From: JBDHXE01 sp035445085
GTDB taxonomy: Bacteria > Bacteroidota > Ignavibacteria > Kapaibacteriales > UBA2268
Reading direction: 5' to 3'
Length of the DNA stretch: 64,000 nt
Assembly: GCA_035445085.1 (NCBI GenBank)
Contig: DAOMQA010000011.1
Coordinates: forward strand, 20,755 to 84,754
In this document: positions 19,601 to 27,069 of the stretch, in pieces
Layout of the letters: every line of letters starts with the position of its first letter
Numbering within the stretch: position 1 is the stretch's first letter
Notes under the pieces: generated by a model
What the model saw: the letters and a program-made list of their open reading frames with translations, nothing else
Told to the model about the DNA's origin: nothing
The model's database searches: none
Program-made: the position numbers and the translations under genes

Positions 19601-20621
19601 CTGGATTTACGGCACTTTGTTGGTAACGATATATATACAACCTATAAGAATATTTTTCTCCACAATTAAATGTGCCTACTTTAAAATTGTCGGTATAAGT
19701 TGAGTTTGTTAAGTCTGGCAAAGTATCAATGATTGTATATGGTCCTATTTTTTGACCTGGTTTATATATTTCACCATCGTTTAATATTATGGATTGATTG
19801 CCGTTATCAATAAATCTTACAACTAAATAGCCTTCATTTTTATCACTTATTTTGCTCGCAGGCGACCATTCTAACTTAATAGCTTTAAAATCACTTGTTA
19901 TATTGGATTGAAGATTTGGAGTATTTATCCATGTAGGCTCTCTAAGTTGCCTCCAGAATATATGATTTGTAAACAGAGAATTTGTTTCACTTTCATTTGG
20001 GTGTCCTTTTGTGCCTTTGTCGCTTGTGATAGCCAAGCTATTATCTAAGCCACCATTATAATCGCTAATAGTTGCGCCTGGGTAAACTCTAACTGAATTA
20101 ATAGCAGAATGTGGCGTACCAACTTTAGCACCAATTATAGCATCAAAGACAAGATTACTTTTAGATATAGGCATATGTGCTAACGTATGAACATTATTTC
20201 CATCTTGATCTTGTAATTGGATTAAATCATGGGAAGCACTAATATTTAATGCTTTAGAATCTGGGCTATTAATTGAATTATCAAAATATTCAGAAGACGA
20301 TGCAGCTACTTCAATATAGCCATCAGATTTATCTGTATCAATATTCCCATCTCTATGATTGATGACTATGACGGTCCCACTTCTTAGATTTCTCCATAGT
20401 GGGATATCTTTAAATATAATTGCTGGGCGCCACGCATCGCCATTTGTGGAATTATCTCTTAATGAATATCCAACTATATTAGACATATCTTTTATGACTA
20501 ATATTTCGGTCCATTCCAAATCTGGAGTCTTATCGTTAAAGTATTCGCTTATCACAAAAGACTGTCCAAATAAGTTTGACTTAATTACGAAAAGCATCAA
20601 TATAATAAGACAAACTTTCAT
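16686..20621 (-). CDS. Giant secreted T9SS protein with lamin-tail-like, Ig-like and Hydin-like modules
   Basis: The protein is 1311 residues with a signal peptide (MKVCLIILMLFVIKSNLFGQ). Residues about 20-140 resemble a lamin-tail domain (FVISEYFNDKTPDLEWTEI, then VGYSLRDN). A fibronectin-like part follows, then two Ig-like modules, one with SYDWYLDNIDLN. Next come several modules of ASPM/SPD-2/Hydin type (LSPNTLSFDYD, then IKLSNLSDSTLII). A cohesin-like module (about 1110-1230) precedes the sorting domain, which ends VSSGVYFIILNNG...SVIIQK. Such multi-module proteins are usually cell-surface adhesins or structural proteins. The partner is unknown. It is monocistronic. Confidence 0.85.
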   Translation of the reverse strand: MKVCLIILMLFVIKSNLFGQSFVISEYFNDKTPDLEWTEILVIKDMSNIVGYSLRDNSTNGDAWRPAIIFKDIPLWRNLRSGTVIVINHRDGNIDTDKSDGYIEVAASSSEYFDNSINSPDSKALNISASHDLIQLQDQDGNNVHTLAHMPISKSNLVFDAIIGAKVGTPHSAINSVRVYPGATISDYNGGLDNSLAITSDKGTKGHPNESETNSLFTNHIFWRQLREPTWINTPNLQSNITSDFKAIKLEWSPASKISDKNEGYLVVRFIDNGNQSIILNDGEIYKPGQKIGPYTIIDTLPDLTNSTYTDNFKVGTFNCGEKYSYRLYIYRYQQSAVNPEMHDNAPQKGRGRAYNETDYAASHKPVEKSIPPMPMLSTKEGKIKYCIGETANVVSDLQSLDKYSYDWYLDNIDLNNNNYILQATKQGKYTLIVTDKQSGCVDSNNIVLEFLLSPEAHIVNQENNLTFNKDTIIDICGTKQFNFFGKVISANNVEYFWLKDGVLISQSQSIIIDKSGKYVFVARNASYCSDTSIVIELRYNNPDFSLSPNTLSFDYDTTPIQSIKLSNLSDSTLIIAPNNITINPLTNFSIINPVITTLNPLIIPAKSDTIITVQFQSTDNNPKSAILNIKLCNVDKSVQLEGVRKNNKKSILLADPTLGIDFGDIISTCDTIYKKGLNLIVNGPKDIRANLQKLLKNIFTLSSSKFIIENEVLLLANSINEIVISIDPSLPIGTYYDEIIVIYKNVDLDNYDTLKIPITANIIEPQFLPDTIRYDFSHLPNCINQLDTSFNLNINPAYDFYIKDTINSNHIKINESLPKKLQLPLNNIKLHFDFSSTDTIQANLILQPCNKEIPIVVVPPQNELIISYKDTIDFGIINNFESCGDVVKDFIIDVSHPINISSIEYQKDTFLLEIADEMQLKEGRNILNAIFSYQKKNKYLDSIIFMIKECNKKIKVYCKGERSDSQFVDLSKKLIDFGTNSIGVNSTFKVNLYNFSQTQTVEIANINVPSPFIIINPNFSDFPKTLLPNDSLELEFGYNNNSLGINQDSISISIQKPCPFELKYIIIGNTIDKQNYDIRYNLPDKYDALFNQSFVLPLDISINDKLILKDTKIKKITLFFSYDKAIFDVNSIKQISTSLNMNEAKFTPGQFLLTYELNENSNLYNEVLSEINVKPLLGHSLSSKIYLDSVVYSPNAIINSQLDSTLINLNGDCIINYRTVEVGGTNGIILKSKNPMNTILDFDIEVVSDGLTEINLADIHGNLIKNMRLEKLNSGKYNIKFNLDNVSSGVYFIILNNGINSDIKSVIIQK

Positions 20622-20800
20622 TAGTTTGATAATTATTAAAACATATAGAAACGAATTATTTAAAAATTATTTATAAAATTGAATAAAATATTTTTTTATT
20701 AAAAATTAATGTAGTATTTTGGAGTAGTTTTTATAGGTTATGGGGATTTTTTTCTGTTTTTGATTTTTTTTCTATATTTCTATTTTCTAAAGGAATTTTT

Positions 20801-21040
20801 ATGAATATTTATGTTGGCAATTTGAATTATAAAACTTCAGAAGCTTCTTTAAGAGAACTTTTTGAAAAGTTCGGTGAAGTTGAATCTGTAAAATTAGTGA
20901 AAGACCGCGATACTGGCAAGAAAAAAGGTTTCGGATTCGTTATGATGGATGACGAATTTGGTCAAAAAGCAATCGATGAACTTAACGACAAAGAATTTGA
21001 CGGTCGTAATTTAAAAGTTAATCAAGCGCATTCTAAATAG
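20801..21040 (+). CDS. RRM-type RNA-binding protein
   Basis: The whole 79-residue protein is one RNA-recognition motif: RNP-2 is IYVGNL (residues 3-8) and RNP-1 is KGFGFVMM (about 45-52), with the usual beta-alpha-beta-beta-alpha-beta order. Small single-RRM proteins like this occur in cyanobacteria, Chlorobi and Bacteroidota; some are cold-inducible RNA chaperones. AAAGGA precedes the ATG. The 179-base gap upstream is very T-rich, with no gene. It is a single gene closed by a strong terminator. The RNA targets cannot be told from sequence. Confidence 0.95.
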   Translation: MNIYVGNLNYKTSEASLRELFEKFGEVESVKLVKDRDTGKKKGFGFVMMDDEFGQKAIDELNDKEFDGRNLKVNQAHSK

Positions 21041-21084
21041 TTTTTTTTATCTCTCTCTTTTCCCCAAACTTATTTTATAAAATT

Positions 21085-21107
21085 GCGGTTTCATAACCGC
21101 TTTTTTT
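21085..21107 (+). terminator. Intrinsic terminator of the RRM gene
   Basis: GCGGTT (21085-21090), loop TCAT and AACCGC (21095-21100) are followed at once by seven T residues. Confidence 0.9.
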
Positions 21108-21139
21108 GTATTATATAGCATATAATCTCATATATGCAC

Positions 21140-21739
21140 TTAACTATTACCTTGATTCCTTTTAACTGAGGCTTTTCTTTTTTTAGATATAGGGGTATAC
21201 CATAACCAAAAGCCTGTAATTGATAGCAACAAAAAAGTAAGCCCCATAATTGTAGAGTAGCTTGTCTTGAAATAATCATTATTTGTGCTAAATAATACGT
21301 CAAAGATTGTTCCATCGTGAATATTCTCTATAATATCAGAGTTCCTACGGCTTATTTGAAGCACTGTACCTTTTGCGCCATCAAGTTGTATTTCCCAATA
21401 ATCATCTTCAAACAAGAATTTGACCACCCCCTTTTGCGGTCTGGCGTCAATTCTATCTAATTCTGGCGACAAATTGGCTGATATAGAATCTTTTAAAGTC
21501 AGAACTGCAATTTTATGAAGGCTGTCCATAGGTAACCAATTTGACAAATTACTTGATGTACCTTTTGCTGTTGGAGGAGCAATTAGCCCAAAGGAATGCT
21601 TTTTCCAAGCTAACAATATACCAGACAGTGTAATAATAACAATGCCCACAAACATAGCAATAGATACTTGTTTATGTAATTTCCTGAATAATTTATTTAT
21701 TTTTGTGCTTTTATAGTTATTTTTTTCTTTATCAATCAT
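21140..21739 (-). CDS. PepSY-associated membrane protein
   Basis: This 199-residue protein has a charged cytoplasmic N-terminus followed by a first membrane helix (about 26-46, MFVGIVIITLSGILLAW). A periplasmic segment of about 110 residues contains a PepSY-like beta part (VKFLFEDDYWEIQLDGAKGTVLQI). A second helix (about 163-183, LTFLLLSITGFWLWYTP) and a basic tail follow. This is the short form of the PepSY-associated transmembrane family, whose longer members reduce or bind iron siderophores or flavocytochromes; the small form has no assigned role. It converges on the RRM gene. No iron-uptake gene is near. Confidence 0.8.
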   Translation of the reverse strand: MIDKEKNNYKSTKINKLFRKLHKQVSIAMFVGIVIITLSGILLAWKKHSFGLIAPPTAKGTSSNLSNWLPMDSLHKIAVLTLKDSISANLSPELDRIDARPQKGVVKFLFEDDYWEIQLDGAKGTVLQISRRNSDIIENIHDGTIFDVLFSTNNDYFKTSYSTIMGLTFLLLSITGFWLWYTPISKKRKASVKRNQGNS

Positions 21740-21834
21740 TCTTTTTTACTTTTTAGAATAGCAAAACGATAGAATTAGCAAATTATTCGAATTAATATAT
21801 TTAGTAGCTTAATATATAGTTTAAGTATCTTAGT

Positions 21835-22380
21835 TTATTCAATTTCATATCTAATTATATCGTCTTCTACGCTGAACTTAAATTTAACATTTTTGTTCGC
21901 TATATATGAGCTTAATTGTTCAATAGTTGGGTAATCATTTTCGCCAATAAAACAACGAGCATCGTCAATTAACAATATATGTGGTAAAATAGGTCCACTA
22001 AATATTGCATCAATTTCTTCTAATATAGGACAATTTCTATCTCCTTTAGCAGTAACACCTGCTGAATAGTGCCCATCTAACCAAAATATGATTGGCTCAT
22101 TTATTTCTGCTAGTATATTTTTAAGAACTTTACCGCTATCCCCTTCTAATATATTAATATGATTATATTTTTTAAACCTATTTGCAGCTAATTTGTATAA
22201 TTGTTCACTTAGTTCAATAGAATAAATCTTTTTAAAATTATCTTTTTGAGCATAAATCATATCTCCGTAATAAGTGCCACTTTCTACCAATATCTTATAT
22301 TTAGACTTAGATTGATAATCTTTGATTATTTGCTGTTTTATGAGGTGTGGAGGCGGAATTGGTCTCCCATTTTTTTCCAA
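21835..22380 (-). CDS. Class I SAM methyltransferase-like protein, N-terminus displaced by a frameshift
   Basis: The frame as read begins at a TTG (22380) with EKNGRPIPPPH and covers the conserved core: ILVESGTYYGDM, a degenerate SAM-binding loop; IYSIELSEQLY, the acidic residue after strand 2; EGDSGKVL; and FWLDGHYSAG, a possible active-site segment. The TTG has no ribosome-binding site. A better N-terminus, MKPNFRILLYRLAYRIFEHI and then KLRRWKK, lies in another frame from the ATG at 22451 and meets this frame at a run of seven A residues (22376-22370). The natural product is probably 208-209 residues if the frames join. Substrate unknown. Confidence 0.75.
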   Translation of the reverse strand: MEKNGRPIPPPHLIKQQIIKDYQSKSKYKILVESGTYYGDMIYAQKDNFKKIYSIELSEQLYKLAANRFKKYNHINILEGDSGKVLKNILAEINEPIIFWLDGHYSAGVTAKGDRNCPILEEIDAIFSGPILPHILLIDDARCFIGENDYPTIEQLSSYIANKNVKFKFSVEDDIIRYEIE

Positions 22381-22451
22381 CGCCTTAGCTTTATGTGTTC
22401 GAATATTCTGTAAGCAAGTCTGTATAATAATATCCTAAAGTTTGGTTTCAT
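22370..22451 (-). other. Out-of-frame N-terminal coding segment of the methyltransferase
   Basis: Starting at the ATG at 22451, 27 codons read into an A7 run and give a basic, amphipathic N-terminus ending RRWKK. In this frame translation would then stop at 22340-22338 after ten foreign codons. A -1 ribosomal shift or one extra A in the mRNA or DNA gives RRWKKNGRPIPPPH, which reads as continuous protein. It is either a true mutation, a homopolymer sequencing error, or slippage-dependent expression. Confidence 0.7.
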
Positions 22452-22514
22452 ATTATTTACTTATATTAGTTATTAATCAAGCAAATATAATTAAAAAAAT
22501 AATATTTGCTCTTA

Positions 22515-22546
22515 TAAAAGAAGCCCCAAACATTTAATTTGAGGCT
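22515..22546 (-). terminator. Terminator of the DEAD-box helicase gene
   Basis: On the minus strand AGCCTCAAA (22546-22538) pairs with TTTGGGGCT (22530-22522) with one G-T pair around a seven-base loop, followed by TCTTTT. It lies 32 bases beyond the helicase stop codon. Confidence 0.7.
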
Positions 22547-22577
22547 ACGACAATACATACTACGATAAAAAATAATA

Positions 22578-24356
22578 TTATCTGCTTCTCTTTGCTTTCC
22601 TACTATCAGATTTTGGTTGCGAATAACCTGTCTGCTTTGCATTATCCTTAGAGTCAGAATATTTTACTATTAACCATTTGTCATCGAATTTATTTCCATT
22701 AAGAGCTTTAATTACTTGTTCAGAATACTTTGACTCAATTTCAAATGTAGTATGCTTTTTGGAAAGTTCAATTCTACCAATATGAAATTTTGTACCCCTA
22801 TTCGTCTTGTTTAAGATATCAATCAATAGTCCTGCATAAAAATCATCACTCTTGCCCATATTGATAAAGAGCTTCGCAAACGACATCTCGTCATAACTAC
22901 GCTCTCTTCTGCCACCTCTTTCGCTTCTTTCTTTTCTATCGAATCTATCACTACGTCTATCGCCTGATTCTTTACCATTAGATCGGTCTTTAGACCTTTT
23001 TCTATCGCCTTTGGCTTCAAATTCAAACGTATCTTTAATATTTAAATCACGTGCATTTCTATAATATTGCAAAAATCTATTAAACTCAACAGATACTAAA
23101 CGAGTTATTAAATCTTCCTTTTCTAACCAACCAAGTTTTTTATAAATAATTGGTAAATATGGTTCGATATCATTATGTTCAATTTCAATATGCTCTATCT
23201 TATCAATTAAACTAAATAATTGTTTTTCGCATACTTCCTTACCTGATGGTACTTGTCCCCATTCAAATTGCTTCCCAATTTTCTTTTCAATTAGCTTAAT
23301 TTTTGATTTTTCTTTCACATTAATAATTGCGATAGAGATACCAGTTTTTCCAGCTCTACCAGTTCTACCACTACGATGCGTATATTGCTCGCTCTCGTCA
23401 GGTAAGTTATAATTAATTATGTGAGTTAAATTATCAACATCTATACCACGCGCCGCAATATCGGTAGCCACTAATAATTGCACTGTTTTATTTCTGAATT
23501 TAGCCATTACTAAGTCGCGTTGTGTTTGAGATAAGTCTCCGTGTAATGGTTCTGAATTATATCCGTCGGCAATTAATTTATCGGCAACGTCTTGAGTTTC
23601 GGCTCGTGTTCTGCAAAATATTATACCATAAATATTGGGATAATAATCAACTAATCTTTTTAAAGTATTATATTTGTCTTTAGCTTGCACCATATAGCAT
23701 AAGTGCCTAACATTATCAGAGCCAGAGTTTTTATTGCCGACAGTGATTTCTTTAGGTTTCTTCATATATTTGCTAGCTATCTGTGCTATTTCATTCGCCA
23801 TAGTAGCAGAAAATAGCAATGTAGTTCTTTCTGTTGGTAGCTCCGAGATAATACGGTTTATGCTTTCGGAAAAGCCCATATTAAGCATTTCATCGGCTTC
23901 GTCAAGCACCAACATTTCTATGAAAGACAAATCAACAACATTTCTATCAACCAAATCAATAAGCCTCCCCGGTGTAGCAACTATAATGTGTACTCCTTTT
24001 TTTATAGCTTTAATTTGTGACTCAATACTTGAACCTCCATAAACTGGGACAATTTTTACATTGTCTAAATATTTCGCAAATTCAATTAAGTCATCTGATA
24101 TTTGAACACAAAGTTCACGAGTTGGGCATAGTATCAAAGCAGAAGTATTACGACCATCATTATTGATATTATTAAGAATGGGCAATCCATAAGCAGCAGT
24201 TTTACCGGTACCAGTTTGAGCTAATGCAATTAAGTCTTGCTTATTGTTTAAAAGGAAAGGAATCACTTGTTCCTGTATGGGCGTAGGAGATTTGAAGCCA
24301 ATCTCTGCAATGGCTTTTATTAGTTCGGAATTTAATCCTGTATCGAGAAATGTCAT
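22578..24356 (-). CDS. DEAD-box RNA helicase with DbpA-like C-terminal domain
   Basis: At 592 residues this is a DeaD/CsdA-type helicase that unwinds RNA with ATP, usually in ribosome assembly or mRNA decay. The motifs run in order: Q motif SPTPIQEQVIP, motif I AQTGTGKTAAYG, PTRELC, the DEAD box VLDEADEML, SAT, and the C-terminal VATDIAARGIDV and HRSGRTGRAGKTG. A charged RS/RE/RG-rich linker (about 440-490) leads to a DbpA-like RNA-binding domain (SFAKLFINMGKSDDFYAGLLIDIL). The gene is monocistronic, with a hairpin-forming leader and a terminator. Together with the nearby RRM protein, a cold-response role is plausible but inferred. Confidence 0.95.
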   Translation of the reverse strand: MTFLDTGLNSELIKAIAEIGFKSPTPIQEQVIPFLLNNKQDLIALAQTGTGKTAAYGLPILNNINNDGRNTSALILCPTRELCVQISDDLIEFAKYLDNVKIVPVYGGSSIESQIKAIKKGVHIIVATPGRLIDLVDRNVVDLSFIEMLVLDEADEMLNMGFSESINRIISELPTERTTLLFSATMANEIAQIASKYMKKPKEITVGNKNSGSDNVRHLCYMVQAKDKYNTLKRLVDYYPNIYGIIFCRTRAETQDVADKLIADGYNSEPLHGDLSQTQRDLVMAKFRNKTVQLLVATDIAARGIDVDNLTHIINYNLPDESEQYTHRSGRTGRAGKTGISIAIINVKEKSKIKLIEKKIGKQFEWGQVPSGKEVCEKQLFSLIDKIEHIEIEHNDIEPYLPIIYKKLGWLEKEDLITRLVSVEFNRFLQYYRNARDLNIKDTFEFEAKGDRKRSKDRSNGKESGDRRSDRFDRKERSERGGRRERSYDEMSFAKLFINMGKSDDFYAGLLIDILNKTNRGTKFHIGRIELSKKHTTFEIESKYSEQVIKALNGNKFDDKWLIVKYSDSKDNAKQTGYSQPKSDSRKAKRSR

Positions 24357-24363
24357 TAATTAT

Positions 24364-24401
24364 ACTTTTGTTGATTAATTTAAAAAATCAACACAAAAGT
24401 A
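24364..24401 (-). promoter_or_regulatory. Promoter box within an inverted repeat upstream of the helicase gene
   Basis: On the minus strand TACTTTTG (24401-24394) fits the -7 box. It forms one arm of an inverted repeat (24364-24376 with 24386-24400, two bulged bases). Because the other arm is also TACTTTTG on the plus strand, the leader RNA could fold back over its own start region about eight bases before the ATG. Confidence 0.4.
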
Positions 24402-24431
24402 AGCAATTAAATTGGATAAGCTCTTATTTTT

Positions 24432-25469
24432 TTAGGAATTTGATTGATTTTCTAATTTTCCAATAAAAAAGTCTTTACCAGGTAACTTATTTACTTTTTC
24501 TCTTAAAGTGAATATACCACCAAAGAATAATTGCACAAAAAGAGTAGTAGCATGGTTGATAGTAGCATAAGCCAAGGCTGTTTCTTTATCTATGCCATAA
24601 AGCCCTATCATTGCATAAGTTAAAAGTGTATGCATCACTCCTATTCCACTTGGGGTTGGTGCAATTGTAACACCAATACCGGATACAATCAATAAAAAGA
24701 GTGCGTCGCCAAGGCTAACATGAATAGTATTTGAGAAGTCAAAGCAGAAGAACATCAAGTATAAAGGCAAAGAATATAGGAACCAGATAAGCAACGATTC
24801 AGTAATTAATCTAAAATATAAACTTGGACTCTTGAGGATAGCAAACCCTTGCAGAAATTTCTTATATATATCAATCAAGCGATGATAAAGTTTTTCAGAT
24901 ATCGGCTTAATAGTATACTTAAGAGTTGTATACACAAAAGGAGGATAAAAGCTAAGTATAATTACAGCCATTACTAGAGCTGAGAACCCAATAATTTTAT
25001 TTGTATCAATACCGGGTAACATGGTAATAACTTTGTCTCTCGCTACAAAAAAAGCAATAGCAAATAAAAAACCTAAGGTAATAACATCTAATACCCTTTC
25101 AAACACAATGGTAGCAAATACAGATGAGACACTTGTTTTTTCTCTTTGAGCAAAAACATAAGGCCGCACTAATTCACCTAATCTAGGAAACAGTGAATTA
25201 AAAAAATAGCCAACCATTACCGAAGAAAATAAATTTAGTAAATTGGCATCAGGCAGAAACGGTTTAACGATTGTTTTCCATCTAAAAGCTCTGATGAAAT
25301 GTGAAAAGAGAATGATAGGTATAGAAAACAATACCCATTTATAGTCCGCTGATAAAAGTATAGAATATAAATTAGAATAATTTATATTCTTTATAGCGAA
25401 CCATAAAGACACCACGATAATAAGAACCGTGATTGCCCATGTAATTATATTTTTAATTTTTGATTTCAT
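24432..25469 (-). CDS. Integral membrane protein of the UPF0104 / LPG-synthase flippase-like family
   Basis: The protein has 345 residues with about seven or eight membrane helices, beginning at residues 8-27. Family signatures are FSHFIRAFRWKTIV, the RLGELVRPYVFA segment and FERVLDVITLG, with a glycine-proline-rich IAPTPSGIGVMHTLL near residue 280. It resembles the membrane half of lysylphosphatidylglycerol synthases without the transferase domain. Relatives are proposed lipid flippases, or of unknown function. It lies 75 bases upstream of the helicase gene on the same strand and diverges from mrp with a 104-base gap. Confidence 0.87.
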   Translation of the reverse strand: MKSKIKNIITWAITVLIIVVSLWFAIKNINYSNLYSILLSADYKWVLFSIPIILFSHFIRAFRWKTIVKPFLPDANLLNLFSSVMVGYFFNSLFPRLGELVRPYVFAQREKTSVSSVFATIVFERVLDVITLGFLFAIAFFVARDKVITMLPGIDTNKIIGFSALVMAVIILSFYPPFVYTTLKYTIKPISEKLYHRLIDIYKKFLQGFAILKSPSLYFRLITESLLIWFLYSLPLYLMFFCFDFSNTIHVSLGDALFLLIVSGIGVTIAPTPSGIGVMHTLLTYAMIGLYGIDKETALAYATINHATTLFVQLFFGGIFTLREKVNKLPGKDFFIGKLENQSNS

Positions 25470-25573
25470 CTATTTTACTTATACATAAAAGTAATTATTT
25501 TTTCTCACAATTTAAAATTTTGCTATGCTTATTTTGTCTATAACCCATATTTTCTAATAAATTTTCAAGAATA

Positions 25574-26665
25574 ATGTCAGATTTAAAGAACAAAATTACT
25601 GAAAGTGTAAACCAAATCATAGATAAAGATTTAGGTAAAACACTTGGAGAATTAAATAGTATTCAAGAAATTATAGTTACAGATAATGCTATACAAGTGA
25701 ATATCGAATTAATTCAACCAATACAATGGATTTATGCAGAAATTAAAAAACAGATTAAGCGCATATTGGAAGATTTGGCGTCGGCGTATAAACATGAGAT
25801 ATTTATTAACGAAAAGCCTATAAATCTAACCAATCGACGAACCTTGAAAGGTGTTAAGAACTTAATCGCAGTAGCTTCTGGTAAAGGTGGCGTAGGAAAG
25901 TCGACAATTGCAGCTAATATTGCTGCTGGATTAAAAAGGCAAGGAGCAACCGTAGGTATACTTGATGCTGATGTTTATGGTCCAAGTCAGCCTACAATGT
26001 TTGATTTGGAAGGTAGAAAGCTAATGGCAGTGCAAACACAAGACGGCAAGTCTGCTGCAATACCGATAGAGCAATACGGCGTAAAAGTTGCTTCAATGGG
26101 CTTTATAATGAACAAAGAAGAAGCCGCAATTGTTAGGGGACCTATGTTGGCGGGCTATTTTTCGATGTTATTTGAGCAAGTAGAATGGGGTGATTTAGAT
26201 TTTTTAATTTTCGACTTACCTCCGGGAACGGGTGATATACAATTAACATTAGTTCAAAAGATTCCATTAACAGGTGCAGTAATAGTAACAACGCCTCAAG
26301 ATATAGCTTTAGCAGATGTAAGAAGAAGTATAGCTATGTTCCAAAAAACTAAAGTAGAAATTTTGGGTATAGTAGAAAATATGAGCTATTTTACTCCCCC
26401 CGAGCTACCAGATAATAAATACTATATATTTGGTGAAGGTGGCGGAAAAAGAATTGCTGATGAATTTAATGTAAATTTATTAGGTGAAGTTCCATTAGAC
26501 TTAGAGATGCGCGAAGCTACCGACTCAGGGCGTCCTGTGATATTGAATAGTCAAGAAACACCACATAATAAAGCAATTAAAGCAGTTATTGATAATATTG
26601 TAAGAGAAACAAGATTAATTAATCACAAAAATTCGGCTATTGCTATACCAAATATATCGATATGA
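25574..26665 (+). CDS. mrp: Mrp/ApbC-type iron-sulfur carrier ATPase
   Basis: An N-terminal MIP18/DUF59 domain (about residues 1-90) precedes the deviant Walker A motif VASGKGGVGKST (about 100-111), LDADVYGPSQPTMF and FDLPPGTGD, the switch regions. Mrp/ApbC proteins carry and deliver Fe-S clusters to target proteins. Many have a CxxC near VENMSYF; here the sequence reads YFTPPELPDNKYYIFG with no cysteines, so cluster binding must rely on other residues or the role must differ. The stop codon overlaps the ATG of the Nfu gene as ATGA, which binds the two functions together. Confidence 0.93.
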   Translation: MSDLKNKITESVNQIIDKDLGKTLGELNSIQEIIVTDNAIQVNIELIQPIQWIYAEIKKQIKRILEDLASAYKHEIFINEKPINLTNRRTLKGVKNLIAVASGKGGVGKSTIAANIAAGLKRQGATVGILDADVYGPSQPTMFDLEGRKLMAVQTQDGKSAAIPIEQYGVKVASMGFIMNKEEAAIVRGPMLAGYFSMLFEQVEWGDLDFLIFDLPPGTGDIQLTLVQKIPLTGAVIVTTPQDIALADVRRSIAMFQKTKVEILGIVENMSYFTPPELPDNKYYIFGEGGGKRIADEFNVNLLGEVPLDLEMREATDSGRPVILNSQETPHNKAIKAVIDNIVRETRLINHKNSAIAIPNISI

Positions 26666-26898
26666 TAGATGATATACAAGAACGAGTTGAAAGTGTACTA
26701 AACAAAGTTCGCCCCTATCTCCAAGAAGATGGGGGCGATGTTGAGTTTGTTCATTTTGAAGAAGCTACTTCTACTTTGGTAGTCAGATTATTAGGAAATT
26801 GCACTAACTGCCCAGTATCTATGATGACTTTAAGAGGCGGCATTGAACGATTTATACTAAAAGACATACCTGAAGTACGAAGAGTAGAAAAAAATTAG
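26662..26898 (+). CDS. Nfu-type (NifU C-terminal domain) Fe-S scaffold protein
   Basis: The 78-residue protein is a stand-alone NifU-like C-terminal domain: VLNKVRPYLQEDGGDVEFV, a Val-rich strand, and the cluster-binding CTNCPVSMMTLRGGIE with two cysteines in CxxC. Such scaffolds hold a 4Fe-4S cluster bridged between two subunits and pass it on. It overlaps mrp by four bases, so Nfu and Mrp are probably made together. The combination fits a late-stage Fe-S delivery pair. There is no sequence after the domain, unlike plastid Nfu proteins. tRNA-Val follows. Confidence 0.95.
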   Translation: MIDDIQERVESVLNKVRPYLQEDGGDVEFVHFEEATSTLVVRLLGNCTNCPVSMMTLRGGIERFILKDIPEVRRVEKN

Positions 26899-26916
26899 TA
26901 TTTTTTAAAAAATAAA

Positions 26917-26948
26917 TTTGGTAGATTCAAGAATTAGCCTTACTTTTG
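26917..26948 (+). promoter_or_regulatory. Promoter of tRNA-Val (TTTG-N20-TACTTTTG)
   Basis: TTTG at 26917-26920, 20 bases, then TACTTTTG at 26941-26948 match the Bacteroidota housekeeping promoter exactly. The tRNA begins 14 bases after the -7 box. Confidence 0.85.
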
Positions 26949-26961
26949 TAACTGTTCTCAA

Positions 26962-27039
26962 GGGCGAGTAGCTCAGTTGGTCTAGAGCACCTGCCTTACA
27001 AGCAGGGGGTCGGGGGTTCGACTCCCTCCTCGCCCACCA
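26962..27039 (+). tRNA. tRNA-Val (anticodon TAC)
   Basis: The acceptor stem GGGCGAG / CTCGCCC, the D arm GCTCAGTTGGTCTAGAGC, the anticodon stem CCTGC / GCAGG with loop CTTACAA, and the T arm with GGTTCGA form a complete cloverleaf. The anticodon is TAC, so it carries valine. The CCA end is encoded. It has its own promoter and terminator. Confidence 0.97.
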
Positions 27040-27043
27040 AGAG

Positions 27044-27069
27044 AAAAAGCCGACTATGTCGGCTTTTTT
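27044..27069 (+). terminator. Intrinsic terminator of tRNA-Val
   Basis: AAAAAGCCGAC and GTCGGCTTTTT pair perfectly around a three-base loop, and the T run continues. It starts five bases after the tRNA 3' end. Confidence 0.9.

Noticed and set aside
21091..21315. 74-residue frame overlapping the end of the PepSY gene
   Set aside because: It is a shadow in another frame with unnatural composition; the PepSY frame has the membrane pattern and family motifs.
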